Below are positions 1-11,325 of a stretch of DNA of 64,000 nt, one piece after another. Below the pieces are notes generated by a model, which was not told where the DNA came from, ran no database searches, and saw nothing but the letters and a program-made list of their open reading frames with translations. The DNA is from Triatoma infestans. Its lineage: Eukaryota; Arthropoda; Insecta; Hemiptera; Reduviidae. How positions within the stretch are numbered: position 1 is the first letter of the stretch; each line of letters starts with the position of its first letter. The DNA lies in contig JAAEAF010002542.1 of assembly GCA_011037195.1 (NCBI GenBank), forward strand, positions 17,226 to 81,225, in the 5' to 3' direction. Position numbers and translations under genes: made by a program.

Positions 1-395
1 CGGAGTATCTCCTGTCCCTCAGTAGGACAGGTCTGAGGACCTTGGTGGGGATAGTGACTGGACACACTTGGGTGTCCAGTCACTTGTTTAACATAGGGAG
101 GATGTCTAGTCCCATTTGTCAGAACTGCGACGACGGAGTCAGGGAAACGTGTACCACTACTTAACTTCAGTGTCCCTCGGGTGTTTTTCGCTGGACTTAT
201 GTGTCAGGATCGCTTATTGGGGAGCGCTCCCCCAATCTCGCAGGATTACTGGCGAGTTGGAGTTTAGGGATATCTTGGGATTATTGTAGATTAACCGGTA
301 AGCTACCGGGGGAGATTAATTAAGGGAACATGGGGGGACATAGGCTTAGGTCCCACGCCTAGCCACTCGAATAATAATAATAATATTAATAACAA
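1..395 (+). pseudogene. 3' end of an I/R1-type LINE (RNase H C-terminal tail)
   Basis: Cut by the window edge. From base 3 one frame reads the C-terminal tail of a non-LTR retrotransposon ORF2: a leucine-rich stretch, then a TGH motif (VTGHTWVSSHL), then a C-x2-C pair (CQNC) followed by a damaged H/C part with a stop near base 153, then a short remainder ending near 322. The same arrangement (TGH, CxxC, ExxxH, C) occurs in the better copy at 15775-17236. The DNA after the frame runs into AATAAT repeats, the kind of TAA tail known for I-clade elements. Non-functional 3' relic; clade assignment is inference. Confidence 0.6.
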
Positions 396-448
396 AATAA
401 GGGTTCCCTTATTGTTATTATTATTATTTAATTTATTATTATTAAATT
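368..448. repeat. (TAA)n/(TTA)n microsatellite forming an inverted repeat
   Basis: AATAATAATAATAATATTAA, then a GGGTTCCC centre, then TTATTGTTATTATTATT. The two halves are inverted complements, so the simple repeat can fold into a hairpin. Probably the LINE tail plus slippage. Confidence 0.6.
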
Positions 449-1940
449 TTTTTTCACTTTACTTATTAGTTATTATAAAAATGACATTTAAAAATCATTA
501 ATTTTTATAAATTCTATAAAAATAAATAAAGAATCCATATAGAATTTAATGTCCTCTCATTTTTATACCTTGCCCATGGTGTGTGTACGTACTTTTTGTA
601 TATTGGGTACAAAGAAAGAGGCTGAGGTAGAACTATCTTTTTGTGTATGCCTTAAAATAGTGGAGAAGAGGTGGTGTACTATGTACAATAGGACGTTATA
701 ATGTAGAGGCAGTAGTGCCTGCAGCGTAGTGGTGTTGCTTTCTACTTGCAGGTGGCATATCAACACCTGCACAACCCTGCCTATTGCGGGACCCTGTTCC
801 CACGCATTTCTTAATACAACTACCCCATCTGCCCCCGCTATATACACACGCACACACACTCACTTACTCACACACATGCATCATACCGTTGATGTACAGA
901 TACACTTGTCCTTGCTAAATCACGATCTCTCCCCCTTCAACATCTGGCCCAAACCTATGTGTTCATTTTTTTTTTTTTTTTTAACTTTAAGATATATAAC
1001 ACCCTCTCTTCAACGGATTATAGTGAGCGTCTTATATATCCCCCCACTATATTTTTAACCTGACATTTGATCTATACGTTATAACCTCACATATACATCT
1101 TGTGTATATTTCATTCTCTTTATTGTATTGTCAATTTAAATATTATTTTCTATCTTGCTTATGTCAATCATAGTTAAATTAAGGTCTCTTCTTTAAGATA
1201 ATTGTTTGTAATTCATTATTAAGCGATGAGAAAGCTGTGTAGGTTTTGATTAAGCCCCATCATTAAATCTGAAATATATTTCTTAATTTTCATTTTGATT
1301 ATAATGATTGCATTTTTGTTTTGAATCCAATTTGATTATATATTGTAGTAAAAACATAATTTTACATCGAACATTTACAATATTGGGTACCTGGGTCTGC
1401 ATTGCTGGAAAATTTAAAGACCCCAAAAGAAGTGGCCAGTCCACTTCAAGCTCAAGGGGTAGCACGGCCTTGATGCATAAATTTTAATATTTGAAAAATA
1501 TATATTGTGAAATAAAGTAAATATATTGATTAATTAATAAATATAAATATATTGTTTTTGCTTATAATTTAACAATAAAAAAACAAAAAACTATCAGTGC
1601 TTACCGACTAAATTGCTGTCTGCGCCCCAACACGTCGACTGTCAGTCTACAAATTGTATCGATCAGAAATGAAGCGTGTTCCATCATTTTTGCTGGCCTG
1701 ATAATTTACGTTTGCTTTGCCACATTGAAATTTGCAAGCATTTAAATTGAATAATTTGATAGTGAATCATAAATCCAATTGGGAATTGTAAAACACCGTA
1801 CGGGGAAAGTCGTTTGGATTATTTCACACAGTTTTCTTAAATTCACATCATTATAATTTTATTCTTTATTTTGCTCAAAATACTTTTACTTTTATTGTGT
1901 TTTATTGTTTTAGTAACTTTCAATACACGAATTTATTTTT
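396..1940. other. AT-rich intergenic stretch
   Basis: No gene or known element recognised. Contains a CA-rich patch (about 845-875) and a T run (966-982). The short open frames here lack any recognisable motif. Confidence 0.5.
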
Positions 1941-2953
1941 ACTTTCTCTTACTCCTAGTAAGAGGAAGTATTGTAATCGTGTCAAATTTCGATATCGGTT
2001 TCACCGGAATATCCGTTTGAGGTCCCTGAGTCCAAAAAGTTGTTTTTAGCAAATGGTCTGTGTTTGTGTGTGTGTGTCTGTTGTGTGTGTCTGGTGTGTC
2101 CGTGTGTGTGTATGTATGTATGTGAACAGCATAGCTCAAAAACGAAAAACCGTAGAAAGTTGAAACTTGATATTCCGTTTAGGTATCACCGTGGGATCTG
2201 ACACTACGTTATCTGTCAAAATTCCTCAACCGGAAGTACCACTTTACTAGTTAGATTTTTTTACTTTTTTGCGATTTTCTCAAAAATGGCTCCGACGATT
2301 TTCTTTAAACTCAAAACAACAACCACACATACAATGAGCTACAACTTTTATTTGAAACATTTCTCCGGGAAAATGCTCTGAAGGGCACTTTTGGAGGAGG
2401 GGTGGGGTTAGGTTTTCATCTAAAGTGCTATTTCAGTTTATTTCACAATTCTGTCATCTAAATAATGTTAATTAGAATTAAATATGTTGTTGAAATTCCG
2501 AGTTTGAAAAAAATCGGATAACCGGAAGTGAGTTTACTTTACCACTTTACTAAATGATTTATTCACTTTTTCAAAAATTTCTCAAAAATGGCTCCGACGA
2601 TTTTTATGAAACTTCCTATATAAACTAACATGCAAAGATCTACAACTTTTATCTAAAACATTTCTCTGGGAAAATTCTTTTAAGGGCACTTTTAGGGGAG
2701 GGGTAGGGTTAGATTTTCATCTAAAGTGCTATCCTAGTTGATTATAAAATTCTATCATCCAAACATAATTAGTTAGAAATAAATGGATGGCTGAAATTCC
2801 AAGTTTCAAGAAAATTAGTAAACCGGAAGTGCGCTTTTTTCAGTTTTCGACGAATTTCATTAAATTTGGTACACAAACTATAAAATTTGTCAATTATCAT
2901 TTTGAGAACTGGAGTAAGAGAAAGTTGTGTGAGTGTTTCACACCAGATTTTTT
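1941..2953 (+). mobile_element. HINE-like non-autonomous element, full copy 1
   Basis: Reference copy of the commonest repeat in the window. The 5' end is ACTTTCTCTTACTCC followed by GTAAGAG, which forms a small hairpin. Inside are a GT-rich microsatellite (about 2056-2120) and two tandem ~290-bp units, each opening with CCGGAAGT and running through a 'ctcaaaaatggctccgacga' block to a GGGTGGGGTTAG-type block, then a third CCGGAAGT. The 3' end has GGAGTAAGAGAAAGT (inverted copy of the 5' end), then a hairpin GTGTGA/TCACAC, then CCAGATTTTTT. A terminal 5' repeat with a subterminal 3' partner plus terminal hairpin matches Helentron-associated elements (HINE/DINE-1). No protein is encoded. Repeat status is certain; the class is inferred. 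Confidence 0.7.
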
Positions 2954-3074
2954 CTAAATAGTTAATGAATGAATGCGCTAAATGACAGTTTATAACGGTC
3001 GGCATCATTAGAGTACTATGTTCATGCGTCATCAGTTCGAAAATGGTGTTATAATGCGTTGGCAACTTCAATTA

Positions 3075-3480
3075 TCTGGTTAAATACATTAAAGTTCCCT
3101 TAATTTGAGTGGCACAACAGGTTGGCTTGAAGTTAATGAAATGGCCGATATCATCCTAGCATGGACTGAGCGACCAGACTCGATTCACTGTGAAGAACCC
3201 AGAAACCTTGAGGAAGTCAAAGGAGCATTGCTCTGTGGTAAAGCCCCCAGAAATATAAGGCAAAACCTTAGATTTGTCTGGTCAGCTACGGCTGGAAAGG
3301 TTTTGAAAAGTACATCAATCTGAAGAAAAATTAGTGGTGGCTTGCTATAGGACGACCCAAAATATCTTGAACATCGAAATGAGTGCGCTAGAAGCGTTGT
3401 ACAGTCAAAACAAAGAAAGACATTATATGAGATATGGTTGCTCAAGTACTTTGGGTATGCGGTTTAATGTTTATTGCTGC
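3075..3480 (+). pseudogene. Possible LINE RNase H fragment
   Basis: A frame from about 3105 reads TGWLEVNEMADI followed by an acidic and proline stretch and a weakly conserved tail. NEMAD at this spacing resembles the last catalytic motif of LINE RNase H domains (compare GNEMAD in the copy at 15775-17236). No other RNase H motif is visible, so this is a weak call; it could be a chance frame. Confidence 0.3.
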
Positions 3481-4266
3481 TTGGTTTATTTTATATAATA
3501 TTAAAAGTCTTTTTAAAGAAAGAAATGTCTTATCTAATCATTGCATTTCTCCTAAGTACCTAGTGTATCTAATCTCCCAGCACTGGACAATATTTTGAAC
3601 TTTTTTATACTCGACAACTTTCGTATTCTTTCGAACAAAGTCGGCTGTAAGTCCCTTCACTTGCCGACGTTTAAGAAATTTTGGTCGACGACCTATACCA
3701 GGTTTCTTGACGGAGCATTATAAGATTCAGGAGGCATTTGAAAAAAGAGGAAATTATCCTCCGTACAACTTTCCTAGATTCTAGGATTTCTTACGGAAAT
3801 ATTCCTTGAAGAGATGTGTAAGGTTGAGGAGAGGCCCTCAAAAAAAAAAAATAAAGTCCGCAATGTGTTGAAAAATCGGTTCCAATTTATTTTGAGTCTA
3901 AGATGGTGATGGATAGTTTCGTTTCACTGCCTTTTTGTTGGACGAAATAAAAAAGTTAATTACATATTATCGTATTAATTAATCATTTCGTATTCTTTTC
4001 ATAAAAATGATTAAACTTACAGCATCACTTTATAGACGACATCTTTGACTGACGACCCTTTACTGATTCAGAATCACTCTGTGCAGCTGTGGTAGAAACT
4101 TTACAAGTGGAAGCAACACTATACTCAAACTTGGAGAACTCCAAGAAAAATCCTGAACCAGTAAAGTATTAATAGAAAAGCTAGTACGGTTATAGAGATT
4201 TTGCTGCAAACAGTTCAGGAAATCCAGATATACAATATGAATTCACAAATTTTGCTCCAGGTAAAA
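3481..4266. other. Intergenic, possible Tc1 N-terminal relic on minus strand
   Basis: Mostly featureless. On the minus strand around 3590-3720 a frame reads KPGIGRRPKF followed by a basic stretch, reminiscent of the GRPRKLS-type linker in the DNA-binding half of Tc1 transposases. No start or catalytic region is attached. Also an A run at 3840-3851. Confidence 0.25.
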
Positions 4267-4718
4267 ATGTTCACAAAAAAATTATTTTATTTATTTATTT
4301 ATTATAAACAGTACATTGAAGCCTAATAGGCTTATTGCAGGGAGTTGGGTAAAATGAAGTGATTACATGAACAAAAATTAGAAAAATTAGAATACAGCGG
4401 TAGCTAAAAGCTGACTAACAAAGAAAACAAAAAAAAACAAACGAAATATATGTATATATATGTGTGTTTTACTTATATGAACTATACATCAAACTTTTCT
4501 GACAAGTCTATCAATTCCTTTTATTCTCCTTTCAAAATTTTTATTTATTTTATTTTATTTTATTTTTTTCTCTTTCTTCCCATTATTATATCTATTTCTC
4601 TCCTATGTATCTTCACATATCTATATATAACATAAACATAAACTAAAAATCAAACTGTAATCAGATTAACTGCAAATAAAAATAAAAGCAACAAAATAGA
4701 ATTCAAAACGTAAAAAGA

Positions 4719-4975
4719 AAAATTCACTGCTCAATACAAAAAACCTAACAAGTTATACACAAACAAAGCTAAATTCACAATAAAAGTTAAATTGATCAAT
4801 TCATACATAATTTCAATTTCCTCAAGTTGAGACTGTTTAAGATATAAAAGTAGACATGATCTAATTTTTCAACAGAAACTATGTCTAATATGTTAATAAT
4901 GTTGTTATGATCATCCAAGTTCTTTATATATCTGCTTAAATACATTGATCTAACATTAGAATACGAACTACTAAA
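4719..4975 (-). repeat. LINE 3'-region duplicate, copy 1
   Basis: Direct repeat of 5287-5548, with matches such as aaaattcactgctcaatac, ttgatcaattcatac and cctcaagttgagactgtt in the same order. Separated by about 310 bp containing a run of 'tgatgtagaac' tandem units (5190-5255). Confidence 0.75.
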
Positions 4976-5286
4976 TTACGAAAATAGACTATATTTTATC
5001 AATAATTTAAAGTGTTTGAAATAGATAAAACTACAATTAATTTAAAGTGATTTAAATAGTAACTAAGATGCACAACTGTAAATGATTAATGAATTGATTA
5101 TAACAAATATATGTTTAAACCTTGAATAGGGACGCGCTCGCGAAACTGCTTGAACTGACGTGAACTTCTGTCTGAATGTTGAATCCTGATGTGATACTGA
5201 TGTAGACTGATGTAGAACTGATGTAGAACTGATCTGATACTGATATAGAACTGATCCCCTCCTCCGGTGGAGCGAAGTTTTAAAAA

Positions 5287-5548
5287 AATTCACTCCTCAA
5301 TACAAAATACCTAACGTTATACACAAACAATGTCTAGACCACCATAATGCTAAATTCACAATAAAAGTTAAATTGATCAATTCATACTTAATTTCAATTT
5401 CCTCAAGTTGAGACTGTTTAAGATATAAAAGTAGACATGATCTAATTTTTCAACAGTAACTATGTGTAATATGTTGAATAATGTTGTTATGATCATCTGA
5501 ATTCTTTATATATCTGCTTAAATACGTTGATCTAACATTAGAGTACAA
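5287..5548 (-). repeat. LINE 3'-region duplicate, copy 2
   Basis: Partner of 4719-4975. This copy is continuous with the ORF2 C-terminal codons, so it is probably the original and the other the duplicate. Confidence 0.75.
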
Positions 5549-6788
5549 AGGGCAATTTAATAAAAAGTGAGCAACATCCTCTTTACATTCTCGGAAACAA
5601 CACAAACAACGTTCTTTACCAAAAACAAAAGTTTTCTCCTTTAATATATAATCTGGTATGATGTTTGGAAGCCGGACGTAACTGACAGATTGCTCTGATT
5701 TTATTGATATGAAAGTTATATAAAATAAATTGACTGTGAGGATTAAAGGGACAGATATTTCTATAGTACATATTATAACCGGAATTAATTACTTTGTCAA
5801 TGCCCTTACTAATCAGATTATTGCTGAATGCTGTTATTATGTTATTAAATTCAGTTTCTGTTAATCTAGGACTTTGAGCGAACCAGACATCCGATCTGCC
5901 GATAGAAAATAAGTATTCTTTCAGCTCAAGGGCCCAGTTAAACGGCAACTTAATACTCGAGAATTCAACCAATCTGTTATAACAGATTTTTGGGATTCTG
6001 TCATCAGCCATGCTAAGCAAACAGATCCACCACCTAAGCATTCTCTTGAAGATCTTTAGCTGAGTATGAATCCGACCTGTTTCAAGCCTCACATATGAGT
6101 CCGGACATTTTTTTTAAGAAATTCACTTGTCCTCGTTCTATAATAGACCCATATCTACTAGCCCAAATCTCTGACATATATAAAAGGTTGCTTTCAGACA
6201 CAGAGTCATATAGGTAACAATTTGATCGCCATGAGTCTGATTTTAAGCCGCTCAAAATTTTCATTACCACTGAGAGTGCAGCAGTACCCTTAGATAGAAA
6301 GTATTTAACGGACTGGCAGAAAGTACCTGAACTATAAAAAGGAACTCCCAGATAAACAAAACTGTTGACAATTTCTATATTATAGTTGTTGAACTTAAAA
6401 GATTTAAAGTTTGAGGTTCGTCCACCTTTATGAAAGGGAAGTATTTTTGTTTTGGAAATATTAACGGTTAAACTATTAATTGTGCAATATTTATGTAGAA
6501 TATTTAAATTTGTCTAAAATAGCAACATCGTCGGCGTATAACAGTAAATGCAAATCTGTATTACTATTAATGTTAATCCCGCGGCTTCCATTAGAGACAA
6601 AAAACTGTGTCATATCTGAGATGAATAATAAAAAAAGGAGCGGACTTAGGACTTCACCCTGAAGCACCCCTTCAGTTATGGCGATCTCCTTTGAAGTATT
6701 ACTTCCCTGAGTTATAATGAAAGATGACACCTCATATAAATTTTTAAGAATCCTAATTATCTTTGTGCTAATTCCCATTTGATACAAT
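5455..6788 (-). pseudogene. LINE ORF2 remnant: reverse transcriptase palm to C-terminal zinc motif
   Basis: The minus-strand reading starts just inside the RT domain. First segment (to about 6491) has GVLQGEVLSPLLF and LLLYADDVAIL, the substrate-binding loop and YADD catalytic motif (both Asp present). The next segment reads VNISKTKIL and YLGVPF, the RT thumb side, then a +1 frameshift near 6090. It continues as LETGRIHTQLKIFKRML and a helical C-terminal region. A second frameshift near 5618 leads to a C-x2-C/H/C cluster (CFRECKEDVAHFLLNC), the terminal zinc-binding motif typical of non-LTR ORF2 proteins. N-terminal endonuclease and early RT motifs are absent through 5' truncation. Not functional. 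Confidence 0.8.
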
Positions 6789-6804
6789 ATGTTCACAAAA
6801 AAAT

Positions 6805-7825
6805 CTGAAACCATCATTTAGCAATCAATAAAGCGATAAACTTTCAAATTAATGACCTTTACTCTATCAATATTTAATCAATCATTAAATAAATTCATTA
6901 AATGTTTGTGGTGTAAAACGTTAGGGCTATTGAAGTGTGAAATACGAGTATATTGCATAATTATCTTATTGAATATTTTAAGTTCACCACGACTTATTAC
7001 TGCGTCATTGAAAGGATTATTGAGTGACCTTCTAAAGTGTGTAGGGGTCACTAATAGTTGTATAGACCAATAAAAGTTTTTAAATAATATTTTTAATTAA
7101 ATACTGGTATACAGTTATATACGTATATACATACAGTATGATTATCGATTCTTATATTTAAATCAATCAAAGAGCACTTTCACTCGTCAACTCGATATAT
7201 ATTCATTTGTTTCTTAATTTCTTAACATGCCACGTCATTAAAGATTAATTATATAAAAATTTATACAAGCAATAAGAATCCTTCATTAAGGCATTGCTCT
7301 ATGAAGTATGAATAAAATGCATTCATACAATTTCTTACATAGAAAGAATTTATAATTGAATTTAATAAATTAAAATATAATAATATCAGAATGATAGTTT
7401 CATAGATGGTTTCATTAATAATAAATTATAATTTAAATAAAAATAAAAACTTCCGGCGATTCCTTTCTTTTCTACATCAAATCAACCGTTCGAAATCACG
7501 TACATAATTTATTATTTATAATGCATACAGTATAAAGATTTATAGACAAAATACTGGAGCTGCTTTCAAAGAAAAGCGCAGAAAAAAATGATACACTATT
7601 CAACAGTTTCGCAATTCTGTTTAACGGATTTTTTTTCAAATTTCAAATTTTATCAAATTTAATCCCCACTCTAATTTTCCTTTCTAAACTATCAGTTTAA
7701 TACAATGTACTGTTGCAAGCACACATTAAGGGAAAGTAAACGTTTATTAAAATATCCAACTCTGTAAAGCAAAAAATTATCACTTAGAGAACTAAAAAAC
7801 GTAAAAAAGTAAAGTAATGCCTATT
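6805..7825. other. AT-rich intergenic stretch
   Basis: No gene, RNA or element recognised on either strand; very AT-rich with scattered short palindromes. Confidence 0.5.
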
Positions 7826-8012
7826 TTTTCAGGCGGGCTTAACGTCCAACTACCAAAATTAGGTGTCGCGCACGGGGGCGGAAGCACCTACTTTACTATA
7901 AATATTTTTTAAACAAATAAAAAATTTAGCATTTATACGCTGGACTCGAACTGGGGTCCTTCCACTTACAAGTCCGTACTCATAACCACTACACCAACAC
8001 CTGCCCCACTTA
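7826..8012 (-). mobile_element. SINE family A (tRNA-derived)
   Basis: On the minus strand it opens with a tRNA-like head. The A box reads TGGTGTAGTGGTTATGAG and the B box AGTTCGAGTCC, at normal tRNA spacing. A body follows with 'ggtgcttccgcccccgt' and an end 'ttggacgttaagcccgcctg'. A second copy lies at 53401-53614. No cloverleaf pairing good enough for a real tRNA, so it is a SINE head. RNA polymerase III promoter boxes are inferred from sequence. Confidence 0.8.
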
Positions 8013-8455
8013 GAAAACTATATGATTATAGTAGGATAAACTTGTATGTTTCAGTCCAGACTTTTAGAGAATTCTAAATGACGAAAAAAAAAGAAAACAC
8101 TTTCTGTTACTGCTATCAAATGTAAGTATTACAATTGACTCAAATTTAAGGAGTTGAGTTTTCATCGAAAATCAATCGGGAAATGCCCCATTACTGATTT
8201 TTTATTTATTTTTTTATTTTTTTTTTTTAGCAAGTTGGCACCAACAATTAAACTTTACATATTAACCACCACTTCTACTGAATGGTCGTGTTATATCGAA
8301 TCGTGGGACGATTTAGTGGCCCGTCGTTCCTCGGATATGACCACCTCTGGATAACTTCCTATGGGGATACCTGGAAAAACAAGGTAAAATAATGATTCTT
8401 GATAACTTTCTATTTGCTTTATTTCCTCACAAAGTTGTACGATTTCTAAACATAG
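8013..8455. other. Unremarkable intergenic sequence
   Basis: Nothing recognised; a short AT-rich patch with a T run at 8203-8228. Confidence 0.4.
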
Positions 8456-8463
8456 GTCTATGA

Positions 8464-9639
8464 TAGTGGTCGGAAAACGCGGCTCGCGAGACGCATGCGG
8501 TTCTTTGACTCCTTGGCTGCGGCTCTTTCACGAAATATTTAGGCACGGAATGTTATTTATTAACTTGCCTTGTAAGGGACGAGTAAACATTTTTGAAACG
8601 CAAGCCTACAGAAAAGAGGCACATTTTTAGAAACCAACAATAGCACGGATAGTCGCTCGCAGTCATGTATATCATTATCTCCGTCGAATTGCTCCGCACC
8701 GAAATGTATTTCAACTATTTGTAGTTAAAATACTTTTCGGCGGGCAACAATTCGACAAACAAAGCAGCATAGATACAAAACGTTTGTTCTGAATTTATTG
8801 TTTTACCATTATTCGGTCGGGCGACCGGGGCTTTCAAAGACTTTAGAAACAGCAAAGCGACGTTAGCCTTTGTTAAAATACCTCTGAATGCCACGGTGAT
8901 AGAAATAAATTTTTCGCTCTTTAATATTGATATTGGCCGTTTTGAAATGCAGTTGCTGTATTTAAAAAATAAAGAATTGTGGAGCTCAGAATTCGAGCGT
9001 CTTTGTGCCGATTTAGAGCTATTGGAGAAAAATAAATGTGAATTAAGTTTACAGCACAATGCTTTGAAAGATCTGGAGAGGGAAGATATGTTGATTTTTA
9101 ACACCTGGAATAGTATTCCTGACTCATATGATCAACTGAAGAAACTAGCGTTTGCTGTTCTTTCCTTATTTGGGTCTACATATTTATGCGAACAATCATT
9201 TTCAAGCATGAACTTTATCAAGAGTAAATTAAGAAATCGGTTTATCGATGAGAACTTGGAATCGTGCCTAAAATTAAAAACAACATACAAACCTGACTTA
9301 CCCTTACTTTCCAAGGAAATGCAAGGCCATTGTTCACATTAGTGGAGTATTTGTAGTTTTTTTTTAAGGATACCTTTTATATTATTTAACTTGTTATATT
9401 TTTAAATAAATATTATCTTTATATAAGTATGATACAAGTTTTATTTAATGTACCGTTAGTTAAACTAAGACATATTTAGCAAAGGCAAGCTCGAGAGTGT
9501 ACTTTTAATCCTAATTATTTCCATAAAAATGTCTCTACTAAAGCAAAGCTTAAGTTTAAAAAAAATGGCTCTTTGAATCAACTTCAATTTTGTATTGTTT
9601 ATATTTGGCTCTTTTGGATCACGAGTTTGCCGACCACTG
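8464..9639 (+). mobile_element. Internally deleted hAT transposon with 8-bp duplication
   Basis: Flanked by perfect GTCTATGA at 8456-8463 and 9640-9647, the 8-bp duplication hAT elements make. Ends are TAGTGGTCGG and CCGACCACTG, near-perfect terminal inverted repeats of the hAT type (C/TAGNG). At 1176 bp it is about a third of an autonomous hAT. The coding sequence left inside is the transposase C-terminus. Confidence 0.9.
8774..9342 (+). pseudogene. hAT transposase C-terminal fragment (dimerisation domain)
   Basis: An open frame from about 8774 without an obvious natural start; the first Met of the longest piece is at 8896. It reads PLFGRATGAFKDFRNSK, then FSLFNIDIGRFEMQLLYLKN, then the hallmark C-terminal block: LAFAVLSLFGSTYLCEQSFS, SMNFIKSKLRNR and DENLESCLKLKTT, ending at 9342. 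That block is the hAT family dimerisation domain, close to the ZBED5/SCAND3-like group. The BED zinc finger and the catalytic Asp residues are missing, removed by the internal deletion, so it cannot be an active transposase. An AATAAA lies near 9404. The open frame over about 190 codons suggests fairly recent activity or deletion. Confidence 0.85.
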
Positions 9640-9886
9640 GTCTATGAGAATCAAGCCAAAATTATATCTCTAGCTGAGAACTATAATAGAGAATAATAAT
9701 TTTCTTATAGCATCACAGTTGAAGCTGAATCTGTTTCTTTGGCAGTTAGAGAGGTCTATGCCTCTCTTAATGTTGGACGCCAGTTAGAGCAACATCTTTA
9801 ATATTTTTAATGAAGAATAAGTTTAAAAAATAATCGTAATATCATTTATTACATGTCCACGTGCGGGAGTTTTAATCATTGTAATC

Positions 9887-10085
9887 CTCTTAAGTAACCT
9901 TGTTTTCAAATTATAACTCGTAAAATATTGCTCACAGAAAAAAAACTGTTCAAGTTAAATTTTACTTAAACAAAATTGAGGAATCTATTTCTGATATGAA
10001 AACTATAGTATACGTTTCAATTTGAAACAAAGAAGTTGATGCCTGTATCTCACTTCTAGTAGCACAAAAAAAAAAAATTTTGCCC
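9887..10085 (+). repeat. Stray copy of the inner foldback-arm repeat (see 51301-52078)
   Basis: Shares 'ataactcgtaaaatattgct', 'gaggaatctatttct' and 'gaagttgatgcctgtatctc' in order with the right arm at 51806-52078. Only one arm is seen here. Confidence 0.6.
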
Positions 10086-10792
10086 TCTGATTTTTGTATT
10101 TAGTAGAAATAATTCAATTAAACAAAATTCCTTATTTTCTTGTCTTTTTCTATACCATTTTATCCATCCATAGGCGTAGAGGCGAAGATGGCTGTGAAAT
10201 TAACAGGCCAATGGCTAACCACAACTGCTTTTGAGATCATTGAAAAATAGCTCATACGATAAAGCATCCTTTCCAGGTGCAGTGTGTTGGGAATGAGGCG
10301 CTCCAGGTTACAACTTGGAGGGATCATTATACCCATCTACACTGATTCTTTTTTTGCGGATAGGAAAGAAAGGAAAGTGAACTGATAGAACAGGAAGAGG
10401 CCTGATAGAACAGGTCAGCGTCTCATTACGAAAACATCACCACAAATTCTTAGAGATTCGCTTTGTGGGAATTTTGACGATTTTTCCAGTTTGGCGTTGG
10501 ATTTCTTATGCTGAACTTGGAATCGAAGATATCTATCTACACAAGCTAATTCACTTTGTGTGGAGCGGGTATCTTGTCAGTTTCCTTCATAATTGCAAGC
10601 TAGTTTCCTATGATGAACCCATACTAGGCACCATCAGTAGGTATTTGTCTTGAATCGCAGAGTTCTGTACCGGAAGGGGGGGATATCGCAACACCATTTT
10701 CTGAGTAAAATGAAAAATCCATCAATTTCCTACACCCAACTTCTCACATGGGTTTTTTGGCCTTCGACCGTGGGTTGGAAGTGTTAATTTTC
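10086..10792. other. Intergenic, mixed composition
   Basis: 10190-10420 is less AT-rich and may be an old repeat, but I found no second copy here. The frame at 10465-10653 has no recognisable motif. Confidence 0.35.
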
Positions 10793-11150
10793 TGTTGTGG
10801 TGGTTGGTGCCGCAGAGCTGGAAAGCATCAGAGACATTTTCCGTGGTACCCTGCTTCATTTTGTGTGGTCATCGACCGGTTTCGGGCCATTCGCCCATCT
10901 ACAGGATGCATTTGTTAGTTGACAGTGTGCTAACACAGACTTGCACAGAGCAAATTCAGTTTACACACTCGTGTGTATAAACTGAAGTGTAACTGAGCAC
11001 GTGTGTAAAACTCGAGTGTATAAACTGAATTTGCTTTGTGCAAGTCTTTGTTATCACACTGTCTGACAAACGCATCCTGAAGTTGGACGAACGCCCGAAA
11101 CCGGTCGATCACCAGAAAATGAAGCAGACTACCAATGGAAAATGTAGTAA
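10793..11150. repeat. Foldback family G1, copy 1 (near-complete palindrome)
   Basis: The left arm opens TGTGGTGGTTGGTGCCGCAG and runs through 'gcatcagagacattttccgt', 'catcgaccggtttcggg' and 'cagagcaaattcagttt'. The right arm from about 11013 is the reverse complement, ending near the 'gaagcagactaccaatgga' block. The centre holds 'acactcgtgtgtataaactg' type short palindromes. Both arms carry a hammerhead-like core. No coding capacity. Confidence 0.8.
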
Positions 11151-11184
11151 TTTTCTTCCTGAGCCAGCTTCTTTTTGTGATATG

Positions 11185-11325
11185 ACCTATTGCACTTAAC
11201 AAGCGTATCAACTAAATTTGCTCTGTGCAAAACTACGTTATCACACTGACAAAAAGCATCTTGATGATGGGCGAACGTCCAAAACCGTTCATGACCATAA
11301 AAAAGAAGCAGGCTATCATGGTAAA
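11185..11325 (+). repeat. G1-subfamily single right arm
   Basis: Reads 'tatcaactaaatttgctctg', 'gatgatgggcgaacg', 'aaaaagaagcaggctatc' and 'atatctcaga', like the right arm at 19735-19862. No left partner next to it; directly abuts foldback copy 1. Confidence 0.65.

Larger units (their letters stand above)
4283..6788 (-). mobile_element. 5'-truncated LINE with 16-bp target-site duplication
   Basis: The boundaries are set by a perfect repeat ATGTTCACAAAAAAAT at 4267-4282 and 6789-6804. Read on the minus strand, the element begins inside a reverse transcriptase, runs through the ORF2 C-terminus, a long AT-rich 3' region, and ends in an (AATA)n tail at 4283-4307. That is the product expected of target-primed reverse transcription stopping early. 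The 3' region carries an internal direct duplication (see separate entries). A CR1/Jockey-like clade is inferred from the simple-repeat tail and ORF2 end. Confidence 0.85.

Noticed and set aside
729..1058. Open frame of 109 codons
   Set aside because: Composition follows CA-rich and T-rich simple repeats; no motif, no homology sensed.
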